Below are positions 1-6,820 of a stretch of 6,820 nucleotides of DNA, piece by piece; the stretch's first letter is position 1, and each line of letters opens with the position of its first letter. The notes beneath the pieces were generated by a model. That model worked only from the letters and a program-made list of their open reading frames with translations, did not search any database and was not told the origin of the DNA. The DNA lies in assembly GCA_025361665.1 (NCBI GenBank), contig JANYKF010000017.1, positions 1-6,820 of the forward strand. Reading direction: 5' to 3'. This DNA is from Clostridiaceae bacterium (GTDB taxonomy: Bacteria > Bacillota > Clostridia > DSM-8532). A program made the position numbers and the translations under genes.

Positions 1-1617
1 CTCCCCCGAACCCCTGAAAGGCATCCGCTCGGTGCCAATCCCGCACATATCAGCCTCAATATTGTAGTAAAGGCTCTCCGTCGGATATTCCGGATCGCAG
101 GTCACATCAATGCCGAGTCTCCGATAGGTCTGCTCGTCGCCCGCATTGAGAATCGTCGTTGAATGGGCCTGACAGCCCTTCAACCCCGGAAGGACTGACA
201 GGGCCATCTGCGCCATTGGGTTTGTCGCCGCGCAGATGCTCAGTGCGATGAGGATCTCCTCGCAGTTCAGCGCGGATACTTTGTTCTTGAACGTCTCCTC
301 CTTCAAACGGATAATCGGTTCAAGTATGATGGGGGACAGCAGGTGCATGTCGTCGCTGATGCCGGCGAGATGCTTGATGGCATTGATGATGACGGCCGCG
401 GAGGCGTCCATCGTATTGGAGCTTTTTCCGGTGACGATGGAACCGTCTTCAAATTGGAGCGCCACCGCGGGACACCATTCATTTCGCAACAGCCCGTTTC
501 CGCGTGCCGGCACATTCCCCTTGAAAGGATCGCCCTCCCTCATCATCGCTTCACTCAGCCCCGACGCATGTTTTCTGGCTGCGACGACGATCTGCCGATC
601 CTCTTCCTTGAGGTTGAGTTCTTCCATGATGAGCTTCGACCGCTGGAAAATATCCTGTTCGACATGTCCCTTCTTGTATTCACACCCCGTTTTGAAGTAT
701 CTCCTGATGATTTCCTGACGGGACGCCTCCTTGATCACCTCATCATCCACAATGCCGAATCCGACCCGGTTGACGCCCATGTCGGTGGGCGACTTGAACA
801 CGGATTCATCCCCGGTGATCTTCTCGATAATCCGACGAAGAACGGGAAATGTCTCTATGTCCCGATTATAGTTCACAGACACTTCCCCGTAGTATTCGAG
901 ATGGAACGAGTCTATCATGTTGACATCCTTGAGGTCGACCGTGGCTGCCTCGTACGCAATGTTCACAGGATGCTTCAAAGGCATGTTCCATACCGGGAAT
1001 GTTTCATATTTCGAATATCCGGCCGCACGGCCGCGGAGATTCTCATGATACAGCTGGCTCAGGCAGGTGGCAAGCTTGCCGCTTCCCGGCCCGGGTGCGG
1101 TGACCATGACGATGGGTTTGTTTGTTTCTATGTACGGGTTTTTCCCATAGCCCTCTTCACTGACGATGGTGTCCACATCAAAGGGATATCCTTTGGTCGG
1201 CTTGTGCGCATAGGTCCTGATCCCCCTCCGATCCAGCTTGTTCATGAACGCCGTGGCCGCCGGCTGGTTGTCGTACCTGGTGATGACGACGCTGTTTACA
1301 TCCAGTTCATATGACCGAAGGTCGTCTATCAGCCGTAAAACCTCCATGTCATAGGTGATGCCGAAGTCACCGCGGATCTTGTTCCGTTCGATGTCCCCGG
1401 CATAGACGCAGATAATCACTTCAAGGCTATCCTTCAAATGGTGCATCAATTTGATCTTCGCGTTTTCATCAAAACCCGGCAGCACCCTTTTGGCGTGCAT
1501 GTCATACAAAAGCTTTCCGCCGAACTCAAGATAGAGCTTGTCATAATTGGAAACGCGCTGCAGAATGAACTTCGACTGCTCTTCCATGTACTTCCGGATG
1601 TCAAATCCTGTTTTCAT
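1..1617 (-). CDS. DUF1846 / UPF0371 family protein, 3' end outside the window
   Basis: The reading frame is open from ATG at 1617 to the left edge (539 codons, no stop), so the C-terminus is missing. The start is supported by AAGGAG six bases upstream. I recognise the family from its highly conserved blocks: [14 protein letters not shown] near residue 24, [17 protein letters not shown] at 41-57, [19 protein letters not shown] at 72-90, [20 protein letters not shown] at 172-191, [12 protein letters not shown] at 276-287 and [12 protein letters not shown] at 479-490. The family is widespread in Bacillota and of unknown function; structures exist but, as far as I know, no proven reaction. The glycine-rich GPGSGK (176-181) looks like a nucleotide-binding loop, but it lacks the first Gly and the Ser/Thr of a canonical Walker A. 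Known members, as I remember them, are about 495-500 residues and end near LGxxxTCEPxYxxxxLY. That motif is at 501-517 here, with at least 22 more residues beyond it. The gene is divergent from the amidase. Confidence 0.93.
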   Translation of the reverse strand, partial: MKTGFDIRKYMEEQSKFILQRVSNYDKLYLEFGGKLLYDMHAKRVLPGFDENAKIKLMHHLKDSLEVIICVYAGDIERNKIRGDFGITYDMEVLRLIDDLRSYELDVNSVVITRYDNQPAATAFMNKLDRRGIRTYAHKPTKGYPFDVDTIVSEEGYGKNPYIETNKPIVMVTAPGPGSGKLATCLSQLYHENLRGRAAGYSKYETFPVWNMPLKHPVNIAYEAATVDLKDVNMIDSFHLEYYGEVSVNYNRDIETFPVLRRIIEKITGDESVFKSPTDMGVNRVGFGIVDDEVIKEASRQEIIRRYFKTGCEYKKGHVEQDIFQRSKLIMEELNLKEEDRQIVVAARKHASGLSEAMMREGDPFKGNVPARGNGLLRNEWCPAVALQFEDGSIVTGKSSNTMDASAAVIINAIKHLAGISDDMHLLSPIILEPIIRLKEETFKNKVSALNCEEILIALSICAATNPMAQMALSVLPGLKGCQAHSTTILNAGDEQTYRRLGIDVTCDPEYPTESLYYNIEADMCGIGTERMPFRGSGE

Positions 1618-1694
1618 CCACACTCCTTGTTCCTTGCGAACCGCCGGGCGAAGGGAGTTCCCTTTTCGCTCCAGTTTCTGTTTCACCCAACACA

Positions 1695-1703
1695 ATTTTA
1701 ACA
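1695..1703 (-). promoter_or_regulatory. Candidate extended -10 element for the DUF1846 gene
   Basis: On the minus strand this reads TGTTAAAAT, a TGn-type extended -10 followed by TAAAAT. It would start transcription near 1688 and leave a leader of about 70 bases before the ATG at 1617. No convincing -35 hexamer lies 16-18 bases upstream, which is tolerable for an extended -10 promoter. The call rests on motif and position only. Confidence 0.3.
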
Positions 1704-1791
1704 TGAAACTTCGGAGAATCGCCGATTCCTTTTTGCATTTTTCAAAAAATCCCGACCTTGACGCAAATGATGTACAATGGATGTGCATGCC

Positions 1792-1834
1792 AATCAACAA
1801 TGCACGGGGCATTCAAATGAGTGGAAGGTTGATT
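1792..1834. other. Imperfect stem-loop preceding the hairpin array
   Basis: AATCAAC (1792-1798) is complementary to GTTGATT (1828-1834). Inside this 7-bp outer stem, AATGC (1799-1803) can pair with GCATT (1809-1813) around a five-base loop. It sits just upstream of the tandem hairpins and would be part of the same leader if the amidase is transcribed from a promoter left of here. It could be chance; the inner side right of 1814 is largely unpaired. I do not recognise a known riboswitch in it. Confidence 0.3.
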
Positions 1835-1840
1835 CCGGTG

Positions 1841-1866
1841 TAAAAACTCACTTTTGTGAGTTTTTA
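1841..1866. terminator. First hairpin of the array, terminator-like in both directions
   Basis: The 11-bp stem has an A tract on its left arm and a T tract on its right arm, the form of a bidirectional intrinsic terminator. A terminator would be odd between two divergent genes. It would make sense if it attenuates transcription entering the amidase leader from the left, or blocks antisense transcription. The T tract is inside the stem rather than after it, which weakens the call. The last hairpin (1999-2021) has the same A-tract/T-tract design. Confidence 0.3.
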
Positions 1867-2021
1867 TGCAGGATGCCGCTGACATCCTGCATGTTGAAGG
1901 CACATTTTGTGCCTTCAACACACCAAATCACATGATTCGGTGCCATCCGGCGGCATTTGCCGCCGGATGCATGCAAGCTGCAAAATGCAACTTGCATGAA
2001 AAAGTCGAAAATCGACTTTTT
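1841..2021. repeat. Array of seven tandem, abutting short hairpins with unrelated stems
   Basis: Seven inverted repeats follow each other with no more than one base between them. H1 1841-1866: AAAAACTCAC/GTGAGTTTTT core, loop TTTT. H2 1866-1892: ATGCAGGATG/CATCCTGCAT, seven-base loop. H3 1892-1920: 13 bp around TTT, centred on GGCACATTTTGTGCC. H4 1921-1942: CACCAAATCA/TGATTCGGTG with one A-C mismatch. H5 1944-1969: CATCCGGCGGCA/TGCCGCCGGATG, 12 bp. H6 1970-1998: CATGCAAG/CTTGCATG plus TGCA/TGCA with one mismatch, loop AAA. H7 1999-2021: AAAAAGTCGA/TCGACTTTTT, loop AAA. Unit length is 22-29 bases. The stems differ in sequence, so this is not a CRISPR or a direct tandem repeat; what is repeated is the architecture. 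It lies between two divergent genes and ends 72 bases before the amidase ATG, so it is probably in that gene's 5' leader. Function is unknown. Alternatives are an attenuator-like or structured leader RNA, a separate small RNA, or clustered palindromic elements. Confidence 0.85.
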
Positions 2022-2093
2022 GCACGAGAATCAAGGTTTGACGGTTGAGAACTGATATGACGATCCAGCAAAAATGAATTGAGGTGAACATAT

Positions 2094-3062
2094 ATGAAAA
2101 CAGCCAGGCGGGAAAAAACATATGACATTCACAGCAGGCACAACGAACCTCAGTTCATTGTTGCCCCCGGTGAGGAGTTTCTCGCGGAAACGGAGCTCGC
2201 AACCGGCGGATGGCTGCATTCTGTGGACGATGCATGGTCGCCGGACAAGACATGCGCGCTCAACCCGACTGTCTGCGTGGCCGTGGATGGAGCAATTCCC
2301 GGCGGCATTCTTGCGGTGCACATCCACAACATCCTGCCTGAGCCAGTAGGATACACAGGTTTCGACAACGACATGAATCCGCTTGCGCGTTTGATTGCCC
2401 ATCACGAATGGCCGCTGACTGCCAAGACCGTTGAAATCAAGGACGGCTTCATTCATTGGAACACCCGGGCCGCAACGGGCAGCACGCACACGGATGCAAA
2501 TGCGGCTTCGCCGCGTTTGCATGCCAGCAGGGATCTGAAAATTCCGGCAAGACCGATGATAGGGACCCTGGGCACTGCCCCGTCGGGGGAAATGCCCGGC
2601 AACGCTTTCGGCGGCCGACACGGCGGCAATATGGACGTGCAGGAAGTGCGGGCTGGTTCAACCGTATTCCTGCCGGTTGAAGTGGCCGGTGCGATCCTGC
2701 ATATCGGGGACGTCCATGCCGTGCAGGGCGACGGTGAAATCAACTGTGCCGGAGGGGTGGAATGCCGGGCTGTTGTCCGGCTGTCAGTGGAAAACCTACC
2801 GCGACCCGATGGCATGATTTGGCCCAGGATTGAGGATGACGACCATATCATGGCAGTTGCCTGCTGCAAGACAGCGGAGGAATCCTTCCAATGCGCCGCA
2901 GGTGAGTTGTTGAGATGGCTGACGAACGGGTACGACATGACGGAATCGGAAGCCTACCTGCTGATGGGCCAGGTCATGGAGGCGCGCTGCACGCAATTTG
3001 TGAATCCGACGCGCAGCTACATCTGCAAGATGGCGAAGAAATATCTCAACCCACACGATTGA
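2094..3062 (+). CDS. Acetamidase/formamidase family protein
   Basis: This is a 322-residue protein. The ATG at 2094 is preceded by GAGGTGA six bases upstream. It belongs to the FmdA/AmdA hydrolase family, cytoplasmic enzymes that release ammonia from small amides such as formamide or acetamide. Diagnostic blocks are PMIGTLGTAP at 154-163, GRHGGNMD at 174-181, GDVHAVQGDGE at 205-215 (the His/Asp/Glu-rich motif expected to hold metal and active-site residues) and VNPTRSYICK at 303-312. Length is close to the usual short form of about 300 residues. There is no signal peptide. One feature is odd: between HWN (121-123) and DLKIPARPMIG (147-157), where relatives I recall have a few residues, there are about 23 residues rich in Ala, Thr and Ser, encoded around a DNA palindrome. 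Substrate is not deducible, since the family also contains members of unproven specificity. The gene stands alone, divergent from the DUF1846 gene and convergent with the kinase/sugar operon. Confidence 0.9.
   Translation: MKTARREKTYDIHSRHNEPQFIVAPGEEFLAETELATGGWLHSVDDAWSPDKTCALNPTVCVAVDGAIPGGILAVHIHNILPEPVGYTGFDNDMNPLARLIAHHEWPLTAKTVEIKDGFIHWNTRAATGSTHTDANAASPRLHASRDLKIPARPMIGTLGTAPSGEMPGNAFGGRHGGNMDVQEVRAGSTVFLPVEVAGAILHIGDVHAVQGDGEINCAGGVECRAVVRLSVENLPRPDGMIWPRIEDDDHIMAVACCKTAEESFQCAAGELLRWLTNGYDMTESEAYLLMGQVMEARCTQFVNPTRSYICKMAKKYLNPHD
2494..2522. repeat. Palindrome inside the amidase coding sequence
   Basis: ATGCAAATGCGGC (2494-2506) and GCCGCGTTTGCAT (2510-2522) form a 13-bp stem with a single T-G wobble around the loop TTC. 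Its length (29 bases) matches the units of the upstream array. It lies in the middle of the apparent extra 23-residue segment of the amidase (codons at 2463-2531) and keeps the frame open. This suggests an in-frame inserted palindromic element, similar in principle to Rickettsia palindromic elements, though no sequence relation to those is claimed. Confidence 0.7.
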
Positions 3063-3083
3063 TGACCGAAATCATGACCGGGC

Positions 3084-3111
3084 AAGGCGCTCCGCCAGGC
3101 GGGGTGCGCTT
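3084..3111. repeat. GC-rich imperfect palindrome in the convergent gap
   Basis: The 118 bases between the amidase stop and the oxidoreductase stop hold this imperfect hairpin: AAG(G)CGC at 3084-3090 against GCGCTT at 3106-3111, with CCGCC (3092-3096) against GGCGG (3098-3102) inside. It sits where a bidirectional terminator would be expected, but no T tract follows on either side, so an intrinsic terminator call would be weak. Smaller self-complementary words follow (CTGCCGGCAG at 3128-3137, GCGC-ATG-GCGC at 3152-3162). I see no small gene in the gap. Confidence 0.4.
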
Positions 3112-3180
3112 CCGCAACAGCAGACGGCTGCCGGCAGGTGACATCGGGTACGCGCATGGCGCAGCCTTCTCCGCAGCCCA

Positions 3181-4203
3181 TCACAGCAAAACGATTTCCC
3201 CACGCCTGTCCGCGGACAGTTCCTCCGCCTCCGCAATGCGGATGGTGTTCATCGTGCTTTCAGGTGCGGCGGTGACAATGGATGTGTCATTCATGACGGC
3301 GTTGATGAAGTATCGGATTTCATAATAATAGCCCTGATTCTTCGACAATTCCGGAACAAAGGCGGCGCCCTCATTGGGATAGACTTTCAAACCATTGCTT
3401 CCGTAATGGAGATTCCCGGCTTCGAAATTCACGCGGTATTGCATCGTGAAGCCGAATTCCCCGTTCAGCGTCCAGTCGTCCTGCGCATTGATGACTTTGC
3501 CGTCCGGATAGCGGTAATTGGTGGAAACGGCATCGTATCCGCTGCCCGGGACCACCACGCGTCCAAGCGTGGAAACGGCTTCCGGCATGCCGAACAGCCA
3601 GTTGATGGTATCCACGTCGTGAATGTGCTGATCGAGCAGGCAGCCGCCGCTTTTCGCCTTGTTCAGAAGCCAGTTTTCATACGACCATTTCGGGGTGCCG
3701 CCGCCGCGGAAGAAATATCCGCTCATGACCTTGCCATAGCGGCCATCTTCCACACAGGCTTTCAGATATTCGTATTCAGGCCAGAAACGCAGGCATTGGC
3801 CAATCATCAGCTTGCGGTTGTTTCTTTGAGACGCCTCGATCATCATGCGGCATTCATCCGTGCTGCGCGCCATCGGTTTCTCGCAAAGGACGTGGAACCC
3901 TTTGTCGAGTGCCTTGACCGAAGCCGGGGCATGAAGATAGGTTGGAAGCACAATGTCGACATAATCAAGTTTTTCCGCTGCCAGCATCGTATCGTAATCG
4001 GTATAACAAGTGAAGCGGTCCGCGTCAATCGGAACGATGCCCGTGTCGATGATGCCGCCAGGTCCCTTTCCTTTCAACCGACCCGGATCGATGTCGCAGA
4101 TCGCCGCCAGCTTCACCGGAAACCCCTCGTCCATCAACCGGATGTAATTGTCATAATGCCCGCGCCCCATGGCGCCGATGCCCACAAGTCCCACTTTCAA
4201 CAT
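3181..4203 (-). CDS. Gfo/Idh/MocA family NAD(P)-dependent oxidoreductase
   Basis: This is a 340-residue protein. The ATG at 4203 has AGGAGG (4211-4216) seven bases upstream. The N-terminal Rossmann fold shows GIGAMG at 8-13 and an acidic residue after the second strand (CDIDP, 36-40). CEKPMA at 107-112 carries the family's conserved Lys, and the C-terminal catalytic motif GGCLLDQHIHDVD (187-197 region) gives Asp191 and His195 in the D-x3-H arrangement. Such enzymes oxidise or reduce hydroxyl groups of sugars, inositols and related polyols. The segment RGGGTPKWSYENWLL (166-180) is typical of a subgroup that I associate with Clostridia and Paenibacillus sugar clusters. The true substrate is unknown. 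It is the last gene of the minus-strand group, 48 bases after the isomerase gene, and probably co-transcribed. Downstream it converges with the amidase gene without a clear terminator. It is full length and looks intact. Confidence 0.93.
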   Translation of the reverse strand: MLKVGLVGIGAMGRGHYDNYIRLMDEGFPVKLAAICDIDPGRLKGKGPGGIIDTGIVPIDADRFTCYTDYDTMLAAEKLDYVDIVLPTYLHAPASVKALDKGFHVLCEKPMARSTDECRMMIEASQRNNRKLMIGQCLRFWPEYEYLKACVEDGRYGKVMSGYFFRGGGTPKWSYENWLLNKAKSGGCLLDQHIHDVDTINWLFGMPEAVSTLGRVVVPGSGYDAVSTNYRYPDGKVINAQDDWTLNGEFGFTMQYRVNFEAGNLHYGSNGLKVYPNEGAAFVPELSKNQGYYYEIRYFINAVMNDTSIVTAAPESTMNTIRIAEAEELSADRRGEIVLL

Positions 4204-4251
4204 GATTGTATCCTCCTGTCTGCTGTTCCGGTGTTCCTCATGAATTCGTCC

Positions 4252-5097
4252 TTACCGTGCATTCCTGCCCAGAATCGCATCCATGGCCTTCGACGCCTGC
4301 CATGCCGTCATTTCCGGATTCCGCCCGTATGGGAAAACCTCCGCGGTCATCCAGCTGTCATATCCGATGTTTCCAAGGGCCTTCATGACGACTGGAAAAT
4401 CGACATCACCGGACAGCAAATCCACAAATCCATCCAGTGTTCCCACACTCCTGCGAAAATCCTTGACATGCACGCGGCAGATCCGTTTTCCCAGGATATC
4501 AATCCACTGCTCCGGATAGCCGGTCGCAAGCACGTTGCCCACATCGAAATAAGCTCCGACCCACGGCGAGCCGGCCGCGTCGATGAAATTCCGCATTTCC
4601 AATGGAGACAGGAGAAATTTGTTCCAGACATTTTCCACCCCGATGCGAACCTTCCGCGAAGCCGCATAGGGCGCGAGTTCCCGCATGGCTGAGAGAGAAC
4701 GGTCATATGCGATGTCATAAGGGACCACTTCGCTGCCGGATACGAAGTCTGCACCGACGGTTCCCGGCACGACCAGGATGGCGTCAACCCCAAGCGCCGA
4801 CGCCGAATCCAGCTGTTTCCGAACGATATTCTTTGCCTTTTCCCGTATGTTTTCATCGGAAGCGGTCAGCGAATACTTCCAATAAAGCCCCGTCGCCAGG
4901 CTGGTGACCGAAACCCCTGCCTCATCCGCCGCCTGCCGATATCCGCGCAATTCATCCTCCGAGGCGTCCAGACCCAGTTGGCCCGATTCGTTCAGAGCCA
5001 GCTCAATCCCATCGAACCCGGTCTCCTTTGCCATGCGGATGCAGGATGCCACGTCCATGCCGGACGGGAATGCCCAAATGCTGATTCCTTTTTTCAT
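4252..5097 (-). CDS. Sugar phosphate isomerase/epimerase (xylose isomerase-like TIM barrel)
   Basis: This is a 281-residue protein. The start at 5097 (MKKGISIWAF) is chosen over an in-frame upstream ATG at 5175 because GGAGGAGG lies a few bases before it and the upstream 26 residues lie within the preceding gene and look nothing like the family. The expected metal ligands of the AP-endonuclease-2/epimerase fold are visible: Glu155 in IGVENVWN, Asp185 in YFDVGN, His210 in RVHVKDF and Glu253 in TAEVFPY. The spacing and motifs resemble UlaE-like and tagatose/psicose 3-epimerase-like proteins, which isomerise or epimerise ketoses or their phosphates. The exact substrate cannot be assigned. The ATG overlaps the kinase TGA as ATGA, implying translational coupling, and the oxidoreductase follows 48 bases on. 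An isomerase and dehydrogenase pair suggests a short catabolic route for an uncommon sugar or polyol. Confidence 0.9.
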   Translation of the reverse strand: MKKGISIWAFPSGMDVASCIRMAKETGFDGIELALNESGQLGLDASEDELRGYRQAADEAGVSVTSLATGLYWKYSLTASDENIREKAKNIVRKQLDSASALGVDAILVVPGTVGADFVSGSEVVPYDIAYDRSLSAMRELAPYAASRKVRIGVENVWNKFLLSPLEMRNFIDAAGSPWVGAYFDVGNVLATGYPEQWIDILGKRICRVHVKDFRRSVGTLDGFVDLLSGDVDFPVVMKALGNIGYDSWMTAEVFPYGRNPEMTAWQASKAMDAILGRNAR

Positions 5098-6820
5098 GTG
5101 CCCTCCTCCATCGGGATTTCCAGAATGCAGGTGAAAGAAAAGCAGCTGCCTTCTCCATCCGTGCTTTCTGCCCATATCTCTCCGCTCATCAATTCCACGA
5201 GGCTCCTGGCAATGGCAAGCCCCAACCCGGTTCCGCCATACTTGCGTGTATCGGCACTGTCCACCTGACTGAAACTTTGGAAGAGGCTACCCATCTTTTC
5301 CCTGGGAATGCCTATTCCAGAGTCTTTCACAGAAAATTCAAGTTTGATTGAATGATTGTGTGCGCTGACTGAGGCGGCATCAGTACCCGCTTGCCTCCCC
5401 ACCGCTCTGACGAAGAGGTCAATCCGCCCTTCTTTGGTGAATTTCACCGCATTCCCGACCAGGTTTATCAAAATCTGCCTCAATCTGAACGAGTCTCCCA
5501 GCAGAATCTCCGGAATCCCTTCATCCATGGAAGACTCCAGCAATAATTGCCTGTTTGCGGCATCAAATCTGAACAGCCCGACAATATCGCGGACAACGGT
5601 TTGAATGGAAAGCGGGATTTTCTCCAGAACCAGTTTCCCTGCTTCCATTTTTGAATAGTCCAGGATATCGTTGAGCACCACCATCAGGGTGTCTGAAGAA
5701 ATCCTGGCAAGCCGTACATACTCTTTTTACTCCTCCGTCAGCGTTGTCATCTCCAAAAGCTGCATCATGCCCAGGACGCCGTTGATCGGCGTCCTGAGCT
5801 CATGGCTCATGTTGGAGAGAAACCGACTTTTCATGACGGTGGCCGCTTCGGCTGCTTTTTTTGCCTCCAGCAGCGCGTCCACCGTTTTTTTCCTGTCCGT
5901 CACATCGAGAAAAATGACGATTCCCGCCAGGATCCGGCCATGCTCATCCTTGACCGGCGCGGCATTGGCCCAGACGATGCGGTCCTCGAAATCATCCCTG
6001 CGAATCACGAATTCCTCGCTGCAGGTATCGCCATAAAGAACTGCCCTGGCCAGGGGAACTTCATTCGGCTGGTAGGGAGTACCGTCCAGGTGCAGGATGT
6101 TCCAGCTGGCGACATATTGGTCGATGTCGATGTTGTCGACAATTTCCTCTTTCGATTTGTCCCGGATCAAAAGGCCGGCTTTGTTCACGAATCGCAGCTT
6201 CCCGTCCGGTGCATCGGCAATGGCTATGCCTGCCTGGCTGTTGTCAAGCGCCGCCTGCAGGATGGCTTGGAATTCATGAAGCCTTTCCTCCGTCTGTTTT
6301 TTTTGTGTGATGTCCTGCGAGATGACCTGAATCCCCGCAATGCCGCCGCCCGAATCCATGATTCGGTGAAATATAGAGAAAAACCACTTTGCCCCTGGGT
6401 TCAGCGGCACATGGTCTTCGTATTCCTGGGGCATGTCCTCCATGACAGCCCGGGTGATCCGGGCCATATACGCGTCCGCGTCTTCCTTGGGAAACAAATC
6501 GTAAATCCATCTTCCCGTAAATTCTTCCGGCAGCCCGCCCATGTTCTCAGCTGCCTTTATGTTAAAAGAGATGACTGTGCCATCCGGTTTGTAATATCCT
6601 ATCGCGTTTCCGGAATCTTCAAACAGTGCCTTGTAGCGGGCTTCGCTTTCCCTAAGCAGCATTTCGGCCTGCTTTCGCAAGGTAATCTCCTTTGACATGC
6701 AGATGACAATTTGAACGTTCCCTGCCGGATCCTTCACCGGAACGACTGTTGTCAGGTAATACAGCCACGCGGATTCCCTGGGCACCTTCACTTCAATGAC
6801 TTGCTTTTCTCCGGTTTCAA
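5094..6820 (-). pseudogene. Multi-PAS sensor histidine kinase, 5' end outside the window, interrupted by an in-frame TAA
   Basis: The frame is open from the right edge to TAA at 5727-5729, then continues in the same frame to TGA at 5094-5096. Reading order: end of a first PAS domain (about 6820-6690), a second PAS (about 6656-6299), a third PAS (about 6278-5892), a short coiled coil, then HisKA with [18 protein letters not shown] (His codon at 5802-5804). The stop is 25 codons past this His, in the turn between the two HisKA helices, at a site where relatives commonly have Gln (TEEQKEY-like). One C-to-T change (CAA to TAA) explains it. After it come the rest of HisKA (ILDYSKMEAGKL), the N box (RLRQILINLVGNAVKFT), G1 (DSGIGIP), F box (FQSFSQVDS) and G2 (GGTGLGLAI), with no receiver domain. 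No membrane segment is seen in this part. Reinitiation at ATG 5684 could yield a separate 196-residue ATPase piece, but no good ribosome site precedes it. Confidence 0.85.

Noticed and set aside
343..1314. Long plus-strand open frame of 323 codons opposite the DUF1846 gene
   Set aside because: It lies fully antisense to a well-recognised conserved family, has no recognisable domain and an odd residue composition. It is a shadow of the real gene.
1758..1778. TTGACG followed by TACAAT as a plus-strand promoter
   Set aside because: The hexamers are only 9 bases apart, far from the needed 16-18, and no alternative -35 or extended -10 supports TACAAT.
1799..1827. Resemblance of GCACGGGGCATTC to the start of a c-di-GMP-I riboswitch
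   Set aside because: The following conserved blocks and the second helix of that riboswitch are absent; the match is a short chance word.
1841..2021. CRISPR array or retron non-coding RNA
   Set aside because: There are no direct repeats or spacers, and no cas or reverse transcriptase gene in the window; only hairpins with unrelated stems.
1866..2048. Small plus-strand open frame of 60 codons across the hairpins
   Set aside because: It is made almost entirely of the palindromes, has no ribosome binding site at its ATG, and shows no protein-like pattern.
2038..2066. TTGACG at 2038-2043 as a -35 for the amidase
   Set aside because: The hexamer 17 bases on (CGATCC) is not a -10, and transcription would start almost at the ribosome binding site.
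2031..2621. Minus-strand open frame of 196 codons over the amidase start
   Set aside because: It overlaps the conserved amidase N-terminal half in antisense and has no family signature.
3406..4692. Plus-strand open frame of 428 codons
   Set aside because: It spans the antisense of two intact, recognised genes and the gap between them, is rich in His and Arg, and shows no domain. High-GC third positions explain it.
5098..5175. Upstream start at 5175 for the TIM-barrel isomerase
   Set aside because: It would add 26 residues from within the kinase coding region. The start at 5097 has a strong ribosome binding site and begins with the family's first strand.
5802..6695. Plus-strand open frame of 297 codons
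   Set aside because: It is antisense to the PAS and HisKA region, whose motifs are unmistakable on the minus strand.
6789..6791. GTG at 6791 as the true kinase start
   Set aside because: The frame is open to the window edge, and the residues before it continue a PAS domain, so the gene begins outside.

Overview
The window is about 6.8 kb of bacterial DNA with moderately high GC. It is densely coded, with strong AGGAGG-type ribosome binding sites. The gene types (a UPF0371/DUF1846 protein, a short acetamidase/formamidase, and a Gfo/Idh/MocA dehydrogenase next to a TIM-barrel sugar isomerase) suggest a Bacillota-like organism. This is inferred from family content and style only; no marker gene is present.

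Layout from left to right. (1) Positions 1-1617, minus strand: a DUF1846/UPF0371 protein whose 3' end lies outside the window. (2) Positions 1618-2093: a 476-bp divergent intergenic region. Its most striking content is seven back-to-back perfect or near-perfect hairpins (1841-2021), each with a different stem and abutting the next. (3) Positions 2094-3062, plus strand: an acetamidase/formamidase-family hydrolase. It appears to carry an in-frame insertion of about 20 residues that itself contains a 13-bp hairpin of the same size class. (4) Positions 3063-3180: a convergent intergenic gap with another GC-rich palindrome. (5) Positions 3181-6820, minus strand: a presumed operon read right to left. 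It runs from a multi-PAS histidine kinase (5' end outside the window, broken by one in-frame TAA), through a xylose-isomerase-like TIM-barrel protein, to a Gfo/Idh/MocA oxidoreductase.

The kinase stop codon and the isomerase start codon overlap as ATGA, so a sensory protein is translationally linked to two sugar- or polyol-type metabolic genes. The isomerase/epimerase and NAD(P)-dependent dehydrogenase pair is a familiar combination in catabolism of unusual sugars, inositols or sugar acids; the substrate cannot be read from the sequence. The kinase lesion lies between the phospho-acceptor His and the ATPase domain. It should abolish normal signalling unless it is a sequencing error, is read through, or is rescued by reinitiation.

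The best candidate for something undescribed is the short-palindrome material: seven tandem units upstream of the amidase, one inside its coding sequence in frame, and one just after it. This resembles the general idea of small palindromic elements that tolerate insertion into genes, or alternatively a multi-hairpin leader RNA. The window alone cannot decide between them.
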